A stretch of 64,000 bases of DNA from SG8-30 sp963715485 (GTDB taxonomy: Bacteria; Pseudomonadota; Gammaproteobacteria; Steroidobacterales; Steroidobacteraceae): the NCBI GenBank assembly GCA_963715485.1, contig OY970244.1, positions 2,852,001 through 2,916,000 on the forward strand, in the 5' to 3' direction. The notes beneath the pieces were generated by a model. It made no database searches. It was given only the letters and a program-made list of their open reading frames with translations, and was not told the DNA's origin. Shown in pieces: positions 37,649-45,307 of the stretch. Both the position numbers and the translations under genes were made by a program. Numbering within the stretch: the stretch's first letter is position 1; each line of letters opens with the position of its first letter.

Positions 37649-38491
37649 TCAACCGCCGGCCAGTTCGAGCGCGCGCGCGTAGCATGCATTACGGCGCAGA
37701 CCAGTGATTTCCGCGGCGAGCGATGCAGCCTGCGACGGAGAATGAAACTTGAGCAAGGATTTCAGCGTCCGGTCGAGTTCCGCGGACATGACCGGGGCCG
37801 CGGCGGCGGCACCGCCGATGACCAGCACGATTTCGCCGCGATTCATGTCGGACTCCTCCGCCGCGCGGCGGGCCAGTTCGCCCAGGGTCCCGTGGTAGAG
37901 GCTCTCATGCAGCTTGGTCAGCTCGCGCGCGACGGCTGCGCTGCGTCCAGCGCCGAGCTCGGCGGCCGCATCCGCCAGGCTATCCGCCAGCCGTTGCGGA
38001 GCCTCGTAGAACACCAGGGTGCGCATCTCCGTGACCAGGCCCTCGAGTCGCGCGCGGCGCGCGGCGCGGCGCGGCGGCAGGAATCCCTCGAAGCAGAATC
38101 GATCGACGGGCAGGCCGGATACGCTGAGCGCCGCGACCGCCGCGCACGGACCCGGCACCGGGCTGACAGCCACGCCGGCGGCGATGGCGCCGCGAACCAG
38201 GTGGAATCCGGGGTCGCTGACCAGCGGCGTGCCGGCATCGCTTACCAGCGCGACATCCTCGCCACGCCGCAGCCGATCGAGCAATTCGGGTACCCGTTCG
38301 CGCTCGTTGTGCTCGTGCAGCGAAACAAGCGGGCGGGAAATTCCCAGGGACTGCAGCAACCGACCGCTGTGGCGCGTGTCCTCGGCTGCCACCACTGCCA
38401 CGCCTGCGAGCACCTCGCGGGCGCGGGCCGACAGGTCGCCCATATTGCCGATCGGAGTCGATACCACGTAAAGACGGCCTGTCTTGATCAC
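37649..38491 (-). CDS. rsmI: 16S rRNA (cytidine-1402-2'-O) methyltransferase RsmI
   Basis: SAM-dependent tetrapyrrole-methylase-fold enzyme that 2'-O-methylates C1402 of 16S rRNA, complementing RsmH. GTG at 38491 (MIKTGRLYVVSTPIGNMGDLS) gives 280 residues, as in the family, with GGGAG upstream. The frame is open to 38557, but that would overlap the lpoA start. Motifs: AAEDTRHSGRLL, VSDAGTPLVSDPG, PVPGPCAAVAALSVSGLP and ELTKLHESLYHGTL. It is divergent from lpoA, as in E. coli. Confidence 0.95.
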   Translation of the reverse strand: MIKTGRLYVVSTPIGNMGDLSARAREVLAGVAVVAAEDTRHSGRLLQSLGISRPLVSLHEHNERERVPELLDRLRRGEDVALVSDAGTPLVSDPGFHLVRGAIAAGVAVSPVPGPCAAVAALSVSGLPVDRFCFEGFLPPRRAARRARLEGLVTEMRTLVFYEAPQRLADSLADAAAELGAGRSAAVARELTKLHESLYHGTLGELARRAAEESDMNRGEIVLVIGGAAAAAPVMSAELDRTLKSLLKFHSPSQAASLAAEITGLRRNACYARALELAGG

Positions 38492-38497
38492 TATAAT
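38492..38497 (+). promoter_or_regulatory. Probable -10 element for lpoA
   Basis: A perfect TATAAT hexamer lies 55 bases before the lpoA start in the divergent rsmI-lpoA gap. No good -35 is visible at 16-18 bases upstream, so the assignment is tentative. Confidence 0.4.
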
Positions 38498-38551
38498 GTC
38501 ACTCCCGGCCGCATGACGCGGCGCAACGATCCTCGCCAAGGGCGTATCGCG

Positions 38552-40378
38552 ATGCAAGCCTCATACACCCTGCCGCGACTGGCAGCAGCCCTTCTTGTCA
38601 CCGTACTCGTGGCGGCATGCCAGCCGACGACCGGGGTCCGGTCTGACGCAACCGGCGCAATCGAAACACGGGCCGTGCAACTCGGCCAGCGCGGGGAGCA
38701 CGCCGCCGCCGCCCGGTCCTGGGAGGAAGCCGCGGCAACGGCGCCACAGCCGCGTGCCAACGGCCTGTGGCTTGCCGCTGCGCGCGAATGGCTTGCAGCG
38801 GGCGACAGGGCCGCGGTGGAGCGTACGCTCGGCCGACTCGCTGAGCCGGTCACGGCCGCGGACAGCCAGGAAAGGCGCCGGCTCATGGCCGAGCTGGCCC
38901 TCCTCGCCAGGCAGCCAGAAAAGGCGCTCGCACTGCTCGACGAATCGGGCGCGCCGCCCGACCCCGCTTCGCTCGCCACCCGCGCGCGGGCGCAGTTCGC
39001 GCTCGGCCGGGTTCCCGAGGCTGTCGTAACGCTGGTATCGCGGGAGGCGCAACTGCGCGGCGACGAAGCCAGGCTTGCCAACCAGGCCATGATCGTCGAA
39101 AGCGTTGCAGGTGCGGCACGGCGCGGCGCTGACGTCCGGCCGCCGCCGGGCACCGACCAGGTTGTCGCCGGATGGCTCGAGCTGGGCCGCATCGAGGCCG
39201 ACGCGGCCATCGGCAGCGCTGGCACGCGCAGCCAGTTACAGGCCTGGCGGCTGCGCTACCCGGCACATCCGGCCAACGCCACCCTCTGGCCGGAACTTGC
39301 CGAACGCTACACCTCCTCGATCGAGCCGTCGTCCCATATCGCGCTGCTGCTGCCGCTGAGCGGACGCGCCGCAAGTGCCGGCCTGGCGGTCCAGAACGGA
39401 TTCCTGAGCGCCTATTACCAGCAACCCGAGGGCACCCGCCCACAAATCAGGTTCTATGACGTGGCCGCATCGGATGCGGGCAGCGCCTACCTCGCCGCCC
39501 TGGCGGACGGCGCGCGCATCGTGGTCGGCCCGTTGACACGCGAAGAGGTCGCCAGGCTCGCCTCGATTGCCGACGGCCGTGCCAAGACGCTGGTGCTGAA
39601 CTTCCTGCCCGAGGGAACCATCACGCCGAGCGATTTTTTCCAGTTCGCACTGTCCCCGGAGGACGAGGCGCGGCAGTCCGCGCGGCGCGCCGTGGCCGAC
39701 GGACTGGCCAGCGGAGTGGCGCTGGTTCCCGCCAACGACTGGGGACAGCGGGTGCTGGCGGCCTTTTCCGAGGAACTGGCAGCCGCCGGCGGAACGCTGG
39801 CGGCGCGCAGCGTCTACGCGCCCGGCACGACCGATTTCCGGGACATCATCAACGGACTGATCGACCTGAAGCCGGTCGAGAGCGACAGCGGCCAGCCGAC
39901 CTTCATCTACCGCCCGGACGCCCAGTTCATTTTCGTGGCGGCGCAGTCGGTGACCGGCAGGCTGATCCGGACTCAGCTGCGCTTCAATTACGCGGGCAGC
40001 CTTCCCATGTACTCGACTTCCGACATCTTCGAGCCGGGCGGCAGCGGCAACAACGACCTCGATGGCGTGATTTTCCCTGACATGCCGTGGGTAATTGACG
40101 TGGCGGGCCCTGCGGCGCGGCAGCGTGAAATCGCGGCGTCCACCTGGCCGGATCGTTCACCGGCGCGCAGTCGCCTGTACGCGTTCGGCTACGACGCCTA
40201 CGGCATCGTTGCCGAACTTACCCGCCGGCGCGCCCCCTTCGGCGGCGCGGTAGCCGGGCTGACCGGACGCTTCTCCCTTGACGCACAGGGACGAGTCCAC
40301 CGCCAGCTCGAATTCGTACAGGTCGACGGCGGCCTTCCACGGCCACTGCTGCAGTCGGGCCTTGGCCCGGGCCAGTGA
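38552..40378 (+). CDS. lpoA: LpoA-type outer-membrane lipoprotein activator of PBP1a (LppC family)
   Basis: Penicillin-binding protein activator that reaches from the outer membrane to PBP1a. ATG at 38552 gives 608 residues with a lipoprotein signal (LLVTVLVAAC, lipidated Cys23). The N-terminal half is helical and TPR-like (about 40-260). The C-terminal half is a periplasmic-binding-protein-like domain (from about 265, HIALLLPLSGRAASAGLAVQNGF; later IVVGPLTREEV). An in-frame ATG at 38513 is possible. The frame is also open much further upstream, but only across antisense rnpB. Ends GTGA-overlapped with yraN. Confidence 0.93.
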   Translation: MQASYTLPRLAAALLVTVLVAACQPTTGVRSDATGAIETRAVQLGQRGEHAAAARSWEEAAATAPQPRANGLWLAAAREWLAAGDRAAVERTLGRLAEPVTAADSQERRRLMAELALLARQPEKALALLDESGAPPDPASLATRARAQFALGRVPEAVVTLVSREAQLRGDEARLANQAMIVESVAGAARRGADVRPPPGTDQVVAGWLELGRIEADAAIGSAGTRSQLQAWRLRYPAHPANATLWPELAERYTSSIEPSSHIALLLPLSGRAASAGLAVQNGFLSAYYQQPEGTRPQIRFYDVAASDAGSAYLAALADGARIVVGPLTREEVARLASIADGRAKTLVLNFLPEGTITPSDFFQFALSPEDEARQSARRAVADGLASGVALVPANDWGQRVLAAFSEELAAAGGTLAARSVYAPGTTDFRDIINGLIDLKPVESDSGQPTFIYRPDAQFIFVAAQSVTGRLIRTQLRFNYAGSLPMYSTSDIFEPGGSGNNDLDGVIFPDMPWVIDVAGPAARQREIAASTWPDRSPARSRLYAFGYDAYGIVAELTRRRAPFGGAVAGLTGRFSLDAQGRVHRQLEFVQVDGGLPRPLLQSGLGPGQ

Positions 40379-40749
40379 TACGGCAGGCCCCCCACCACCT
40401 GGCCGTCGGCCAGGCGGCGGAGGATGCCGCCTGCCGCTATCTCGAATACGCCGGCTACGTCGTGGTGACCCGCAATTTCCGCAACCGCCAGGGTGAACTC
40501 GATATCGTTGCCGTCGAAGACGGCGTACTTGCGATCATCGAGGTCCGCTACCGGTCACGGAATGACTTTGGCGGCGCGGCCGCCAGCGTCACGCGCGCCA
40601 AGCGTGCACGCCTGGTGCGCGCCGCGCAGGGCTTGCTGATGCGATACCCCCGGCTCGCCAGGTTGCCGGCGCGCTTTGACGTCGTCGAAGTGGACGGTGA
40701 GCCTGAGAAGCTGAATTGCCGGCTGATCCGCGCGGCCTTCAGTCTCTAG
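40375..40749 (+). CDS. yraN: UPF0102 family protein YraN (putative endonuclease fold)
   Basis: Small protein of the YraN family with a restriction-endonuclease-like core, GELDIVAVEDGVLAIIEVRYRS. The acidic residues occupy the PD-(D/E)xK positions, with Arg where Lys is usual (E. coli YraN is similar). GGAAASVTRAKRARLV follows. Cellular role is unsettled. GTG at 40375 overlaps the lpoA stop by four bases; the lpoA-yraN pair is a standard gammaproteobacterial arrangement. 124 residues. Confidence 0.92.
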   Translation: MIRQAPHHLAVGQAAEDAACRYLEYAGYVVVTRNFRNRQGELDIVAVEDGVLAIIEVRYRSRNDFGGAAASVTRAKRARLVRAAQGLLMRYPRLARLPARFDVVEVDGEPEKLNCRLIRAAFSL

Positions 40750-40783
40750 GCCATTCCCACCTCGACTGAAGCCGGAACGGCGC

Positions 40784-41173
40784 CTACTTCACGACGCGCA
40801 GCTTCGGCTTCCCGCCGCCCCCGGACGCGGGCGGCGGCGGCTGCGTATCGCCTTCCTCGTCCTGGAAGAGCATTCCCTGGCCGGTTTCACGCGCATAGAT
40901 GCCGAGGACAGCCCTGCCCGGGACCAGGACATGGTGAGAGACACCGCCGAAGCGTGCCGAAAATTCGATGAAGTCATTGCCGAGTTTCAGGCTCTGGGTC
41001 GCCTGCCAGCTGACATTGAGGATGACGCGACCTTCCTTGACATAGGCGGAAGGCACCTCCACTCCCTCGACCCCGGCGTCGACGACGAGATGCGGGGTCT
41101 GACCATTGTCCGTCATCCACTCGTGCATGGCGCGCACGAGGTAGGGTCGCCGGGAAGTGGGCGTCGCGGTCAA
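40784..41173 (-). CDS. sspB: ClpXP adaptor / stringent starvation protein B SspB
   Basis: Adaptor that carries ssrA-tagged peptides to ClpXP. The 129 residues show the substrate-binding domain (RPYLVRAMHEWMTDNGQTPH, ILNVSWQATQSLKLGNDFIEFSARFGG in two parts, VPGRAVLGIYARE). A flexible Gly/Pro-rich linker leads to a C-terminal ClpX-binding tail, KPKLRVVK. It follows petC in the same direction; sspA, normally between them, is not present. Confidence 0.95.
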   Translation of the reverse strand: MTATPTSRRPYLVRAMHEWMTDNGQTPHLVVDAGVEGVEVPSAYVKEGRVILNVSWQATQSLKLGNDFIEFSARFGGVSHHVLVPGRAVLGIYARETGQGMLFQDEEGDTQPPPPASGGGGKPKLRVVK

Positions 41174-41258
41174 ACCGGGCTGCCTCCGGCAGCTGCCCTC
41201 CGGGGCAGTGCTGTCCGCCCCGGGGCGTTCCGCGCGTGGGCGATGAACGCCCGCACTG

Positions 41259-41996
41259 TCAATGAATGTCCTTCCAGTACTCCTTCTTCAGGAGGTACGT
41301 GAACAGCCAGAAAACCAGCAGGAAGAGCACCACCCACACGCCCATGGACTGGCGCTTGGCCTTGACCGGCTCACCGATGTAGTCGAGGAAGTTGACGGTG
41401 TCCCGCACGAACTCATCGTACTCCTCCCCTGACAGGGTTCCGGGCGAGCCGTCGGTAAGCCCCACCATGTGTTCCTCGGTTGCGCCCTCACGGGTCACCA
41501 GTTCTACCCTGGGAATCCGGACCCCCTGCAGGTCGGCAAGCACATGCGGCATGGCCGTGTTGGGCAACACCAGGTTGTTCACTCCGGCGGGCCGCGACGG
41601 ATCCGCGTAGAACGTCCGCAGGAAGGTGTAGAGGTAATCGGTGCCGCGACTGCGCGCAATCAGTGACAGGTCGGGCGGCGCAACGCCGAACCACTCGGTC
41701 GCCTGCGCGCGGGGCATCGCACTCTTGATCGTGTCGTACGACTTGCCGCCGGTGAACATCAGGTTCCGCTCGAGTTCCGCCTCGCCGATGCCAAGATCGG
41801 CCGCGACACGATTCCAGCGCACGTACTGGGCGGAGTGACAACCGAGACAGTAGTTCACGAAGTTGCGTGCGCCGCGTTGCAGCGACGCGTCGTTATGGAT
41901 GTCGGTGCCGGCGTGGTCGAGGTGCGCGGCGGCCTCGCCAAGGGCCGCTGCCGGGGCCAGCATCACCGCGGCGAGGACGATCTTCTTAATGAGCAT
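41259..41996 (-). CDS. petC: Ubiquinol-cytochrome c reductase, cytochrome c1
   Basis: Heme c subunit of the bc1 complex that passes electrons from the Rieske protein to soluble cytochrome c. The 245 residues have a signal peptide (about 1-20), the heme site CLGCH at 50-54, the probable Met ligand in NTAMPHVL (Met149) and a C-terminal membrane anchor (GVWVVLFLLVFWLFTYLL). Its start overlaps the end of petB by 11 bases. Confidence 0.96.
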   Translation of the reverse strand: MLIKKIVLAAVMLAPAAALGEAAAHLDHAGTDIHNDASLQRGARNFVNYCLGCHSAQYVRWNRVAADLGIGEAELERNLMFTGGKSYDTIKSAMPRAQATEWFGVAPPDLSLIARSRGTDYLYTFLRTFYADPSRPAGVNNLVLPNTAMPHVLADLQGVRIPRVELVTREGATEEHMVGLTDGSPGTLSGEEYDEFVRDTVNFLDYIGEPVKAKRQSMGVWVVLFLLVFWLFTYLLKKEYWKDIH

Positions 41997-43260
41997 GGTA
42001 CGTAACCCTCTGCGGCTCCGGCTTGTGGCTGTCGATGCGTGTGTACCAAGGCATCAGCAGGAAGAACGCAAAGTAGTAAATGGTGCCAACAACCGACAGC
42101 GTCTTGAAAGGCTGCACCGCCGGCTTGAGGCCGCAGTAGCCCAGCACGACGAACACCACGACGAACAGCGCCAGGGCCACCTTGTAGATGGGCCCGCGAT
42201 AGCGGATCGACTTGACCGGCGCGCGGTCGAGCCAGGGCAGGAAGAACAGCAGCACGATCGCCCCGCCCATCACCAGCACGCCCCACACCTGGGTGCCGAA
42301 GAAGGCCGGAACCGCGCGGAGCATCGCGTAGAAGGGCGTGAAGTACCAGACCGGTGCAATGTGGGCCGGCGTCTGCATGGGGTTCGCCGGCTCGAAATTC
42401 GGCGGCTCGAGGAACAGGCCGCCGAGCTCCGGCGCGAAAAACACCACGCCGCAGAACAGCACCAGGAAGAACGCCAGCCCCATCAGGTCCTTGACCGAGT
42501 AGTACGGGTGACTCGGGATGGAGTCGACCGGGTGCCCGTCCGGGCCCTTGTTCTTCTTGACCTCGATACCGTCCGGGTTGTTGGAGCCGACTTCGTGCAA
42601 TGCCAGCAGGTGCGCCATGACCAGGAAGACCAGCACCAGCGGCAGCGCGATGACGTGCAGCGCAAAGAACCTGTTCAGGGTGATGTCCGAGATATAGAAA
42701 TCCCCGCGGATCCACTCGACCAGACCCGCGCCAATCACCGGCAGGGTGCCGAACAGCGAGACTATGACCTGCGCACCCCAGTAGGACATGTTTCCCCAGG
42801 GCAACAGGTAGCCGAAGAATGCCTCTCCCATCAGCACCAGGTAGATGACCATGCCGAATATCCACAGCAGCTCACGCGGCTTGCGGTAGGAGCCGTAGAG
42901 CATCGCGCGGAACATATGCAGGTACACGACCAGGAAGAAGGCCGATGCACCGGTCGAATGCAGGTAGCGGATCAGCCACCCCCACTCCACGTCGCGCATG
43001 ATGTATTCGACGGAGGCGAAGGCGTCGGCCGCGGCCGGCTTGTAGTTCATCGTCAGGAAGATACCCGTGACGATCTGCAGGACCAGCACCACCAGCGACA
43101 ACGAGCCGAAGTAATACCAATTATTGAGGTTCTTCGGCGCGTAGTACTTGCCCCACTGCTCGTTCCACATCTGGGTGAGCGGGAACCGGTCGTCGATCCA
43201 GTCCATCAGCGCCTTCATACGGCCGCCTCCGGTCGCAGCTTCGCTTGCACCATTCGCCAT
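41986..43260 (-). CDS. petB: Ubiquinol-cytochrome c reductase, cytochrome b
   Basis: Membrane core of the bc1 complex with hemes bL and bH and the quinone sites. ATG at 43260 overlaps the petA stop (TAATG) and gives 424 residues; Met15 (MKALMDWIDDRF) is an alternative. Heme-ligand histidines are His101 and His115 and the later pair His202 and His217. The Qo-site motif reads PVWY (303-306) where mitochondria have PEWY; PVWY is the form known from beta- and gammaproteobacteria. Eight or more membrane helices are apparent. Confidence 0.96.
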   Translation of the reverse strand: MANGASEAATGGGRMKALMDWIDDRFPLTQMWNEQWGKYYAPKNLNNWYYFGSLSLVVLVLQIVTGIFLTMNYKPAAADAFASVEYIMRDVEWGWLIRYLHSTGASAFFLVVYLHMFRAMLYGSYRKPRELLWIFGMVIYLVLMGEAFFGYLLPWGNMSYWGAQVIVSLFGTLPVIGAGLVEWIRGDFYISDITLNRFFALHVIALPLVLVFLVMAHLLALHEVGSNNPDGIEVKKNKGPDGHPVDSIPSHPYYSVKDLMGLAFFLVLFCGVVFFAPELGGLFLEPPNFEPANPMQTPAHIAPVWYFTPFYAMLRAVPAFFGTQVWGVLVMGGAIVLLFFLPWLDRAPVKSIRYRGPIYKVALALFVVVFVVLGYCGLKPAVQPFKTLSVVGTIYYFAFFLLMPWYTRIDSHKPEPQRVTYHAH

Positions 43261-43853
43261 TACACAGCCCTCGACTGGTCCTGACCGACCAGGATGTGAT
43301 TGTCGTCCACGAATGCGTAGGGCGGTATCGACAGGTTCGTCGGCGCCGGCACGCCCTTGTATACGCGACCGGCCAGGTCGAACTTCGAGCCATGGCAGGG
43401 GCAATAGAACCCACCCGGCCAGTCGGCACCGAGCTCAACGTCACCGCGGGTGAAGCGACTCAGCGGCGCGCACCCGAGGTGCGTACAGACACCCAGCACG
43501 ACCAGATATTCCGGCCGGATCGCCCGCGCTTCGTTTTGCGCATACTCGGGCTGGCTGGAAGCCTCGGAAGCGGGATCGGCCAGGCGCTCATCGACGCTCG
43601 CAAGGCTCTCGAGCATCTCGGGAGTGCGGCGGACCACCCAGACCGGCTTGCCGCGCCACTCCACCTTCAGCATGGCGCCGGCTTCCAGCTTGGAGATGTC
43701 GATCTCCACCGGTGCGCCCAGCGCCTTGGCTCGCGCACTCGGCTTCCATGAAGCCAGGAACGGCGTGGCAGCGAAGGCCGCGCCCACCGCGCCGGTCAGG
43801 GCCGTGGCGGCCGTCAGCAACTGCCGGCGACCCTTGTCAACGTGCTCGCTCAT
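43260..43853 (-). CDS. petA: Ubiquinol-cytochrome c reductase, Rieske iron-sulfur subunit
   Basis: 2Fe-2S subunit of the bc1 complex. The 197 residues begin with a twin-arginine type signal anchor (KGRRQLLTAATALTGAVGAA). Cluster ligands are in CTHLGC (123-128) and CPCHGSKFD (from 151). It heads the petABC operon on the minus strand, reading away from the DegS-like gene. Confidence 0.96.
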   Translation of the reverse strand: MSEHVDKGRRQLLTAATALTGAVGAAFAATPFLASWKPSARAKALGAPVEIDISKLEAGAMLKVEWRGKPVWVVRRTPEMLESLASVDERLADPASEASSQPEYAQNEARAIRPEYLVVLGVCTHLGCAPLSRFTRGDVELGADWPGGFYCPCHGSKFDLAGRVYKGVPAPTNLSIPPYAFVDDNHILVGQDQSRAV

Positions 43854-43892
43854 CAGCTAACCCCTGGATGATCTTCAGCCCACAGCCACGCT

Positions 43893-43957
43893 CAGGGCCG
43901 CCCCTGAACATCCCCGCACGGCCCTGTTTTCGTTCCTTTGAGGGATTGCGCATTATA
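43893..43957 (-). promoter_or_regulatory. petA upstream region: -10 box and leader hairpin
   Basis: A perfect TATAAT on the minus strand (43957-43952) lies about 100 bases before petA; no strong -35 was found. In the resulting leader, CAGGGCCG and CGGCCCTG (43926-43919 and 43900-43893) form a perfect 8-bp stem with an 18-base loop. On the plus strand the same stem is followed by TTTT, so it could stop antisense transcription instead. Confidence 0.45.
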
Positions 43958-44022
43958 CACGCAGGTCCGGCGTGATTCATGCACCGCACAAGCCGGGCGG
44001 CAACGGGAGTTCGGACAGCCAT

Positions 44023-45264
44023 ATGACGGTTTTGCTGCGATGGATCAAGTGGGCCTCGCCGTGGGTGGCGCTGGGACTGGCGCTGGCGCTGGCTGCGGTA
44101 ACTCTGCGGCCGGAACTGCTGCAGCGCAGGCCCGCCGCTGAAGGAGGCCCGCCCCCGGGTGAGCCGCTGGCGGTAACGGTTCCGACGCCGGCCGGGAACC
44201 AGGCGGAGGCCCCAGCTTCGGTCCCGATCGAGCCCGATACAGTTCCAGGGTCGCTGGTCAGCTACGTGGATGCGGTGGAAAATTCGGCGCCGGCGGTAGT
44301 CAACGTCTATACCGAGCGCGTCGTGCGAGTCCCGAGTGTCCGCAACCTGCCGCCGGAACTCGCCCCGTTCTTCGGCGACATGTGGAATTCCTACCGGGAA
44401 CGGGTGGAGCGCAGCCTCGGCTCCGGCGTGATCTACGACCGCGCCGGGCACGTCGTGACCAACTACCACGTCATAGCCGGGGCGACGCAGATCAGCGTGC
44501 AGCTGCGTGACGGTCGCGAGGCCGCGGCCGAGCTGGTCGGCAGTGACCGGGACACGGACCTCGCGGTACTGCAGGTGCGCCTGTCGAAGCTGCCCGAAAT
44601 CAGGCTCGGCCGGTCTGACCGGCTGCAGGTCGGCGAGCCGGTGCTGGCGATCGGCAACCCGATGGGACTGGGCCAGACGGTAACGCAGGGAATAGTCAGC
44701 GCCACCGGCCGCGGCCGCCTTGGCGTCTCGACCTTCGAGAACTTTATCCAGACCGACGCCGCGATCAACTTCGGCAACTCTGGCGGTGCCCTGGTCAACG
44801 CCAGCGGCGAACTGGTTGGCATCAATACAGCCATCATCGCGCGCAATGCCGGCATCGAGGGTATTGGCTTCGCCATTCCGGTCGACCTGGTGCGCGGCGT
44901 CGTCGACGCCATCGTTCGCCAGGGCCGGGTGGTTCGCGGCTGGATTGGAATCCGTCCGCAGAGCCTGAAGGCCGAGGAGTCCCGGCAGTTCGGTTTCCCC
45001 CAGGGATCCGTAATCGTAACGGCTGTGTATCGCGGCGCACCGGCAGTGACCGAGGGTGTGCGTCCGGGCGACGTGATCACCCAGGTCAATGGCCAGGCCA
45101 TCAACGGTGCCGAGGACCTGCTGGCCCGTATCGCCGGCCTGGCGCCGGGGGATTCCGTCAGGCTGACCGTGCGCCGCGGGCCGCCGTTCGAGGGCCAGCC
45201 TCGCGAGCATACCGTCCAGATCAAGGTGATCGAGCGGCCCGCCCAGGCCGCGGCTTCATCCTGA
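44023..45264 (+). CDS. DegS/AlgW-like S1C serine protease with PDZ domain
   Basis: Periplasmic, membrane-anchored protease of the HtrA family. DegS/AlgW members sense misfolded outer-membrane proteins and cleave the anti-sigma factor RseA/MucA to release sigma-E. ATG at 44023 gives 413 residues: one N-terminal membrane helix (about 12-27), a Pro-rich spacer, a protease domain with the triad His149 (TNYHVIAG), Asp179 (DTDLAV) and Ser253 (FGNSGGAL), then a single PDZ domain (about 305-400, VRPGDVITQVNGQAINGAEDL). A single PDZ plus a membrane anchor points to DegS rather than DegP. Confidence 0.93.
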   Translation: MTVLLRWIKWASPWVALGLALALAAVTLRPELLQRRPAAEGGPPPGEPLAVTVPTPAGNQAEAPASVPIEPDTVPGSLVSYVDAVENSAPAVVNVYTERVVRVPSVRNLPPELAPFFGDMWNSYRERVERSLGSGVIYDRAGHVVTNYHVIAGATQISVQLRDGREAAAELVGSDRDTDLAVLQVRLSKLPEIRLGRSDRLQVGEPVLAIGNPMGLGQTVTQGIVSATGRGRLGVSTFENFIQTDAAINFGNSGGALVNASGELVGINTAIIARNAGIEGIGFAIPVDLVRGVVDAIVRQGRVVRGWIGIRPQSLKAEESRQFGFPQGSVIVTAVYRGAPAVTEGVRPGDVITQVNGQAINGAEDLLARIAGLAPGDSVRLTVRRGPPFEGQPREHTVQIKVIERPAQAAASS

Positions 45265-45285
45265 AAAAGGAGACCGTCCCCTTTT
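45264..45285. terminator. Bidirectional terminator between degS-like gene and murA
   Basis: AAAAAGGAGA-CCG-TCCCCTTTT forms a hairpin (AAAAGG with CCTTTT, extended by GA/TC across one mismatch), with an A run on one side and a T run on the other. It can terminate transcription from both convergent genes. Confidence 0.7.
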
Positions 45286-45307
45286 CCCTTTTGGTGCCTG
45301 CTACCTG

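Noticed and set aside
41863..43284. 473-residue plus-strand open frame rich in His, Gln and Glu
   Set aside because: Antisense to petB and petC; composition is a by-product of the membrane-protein codons on the other strand.
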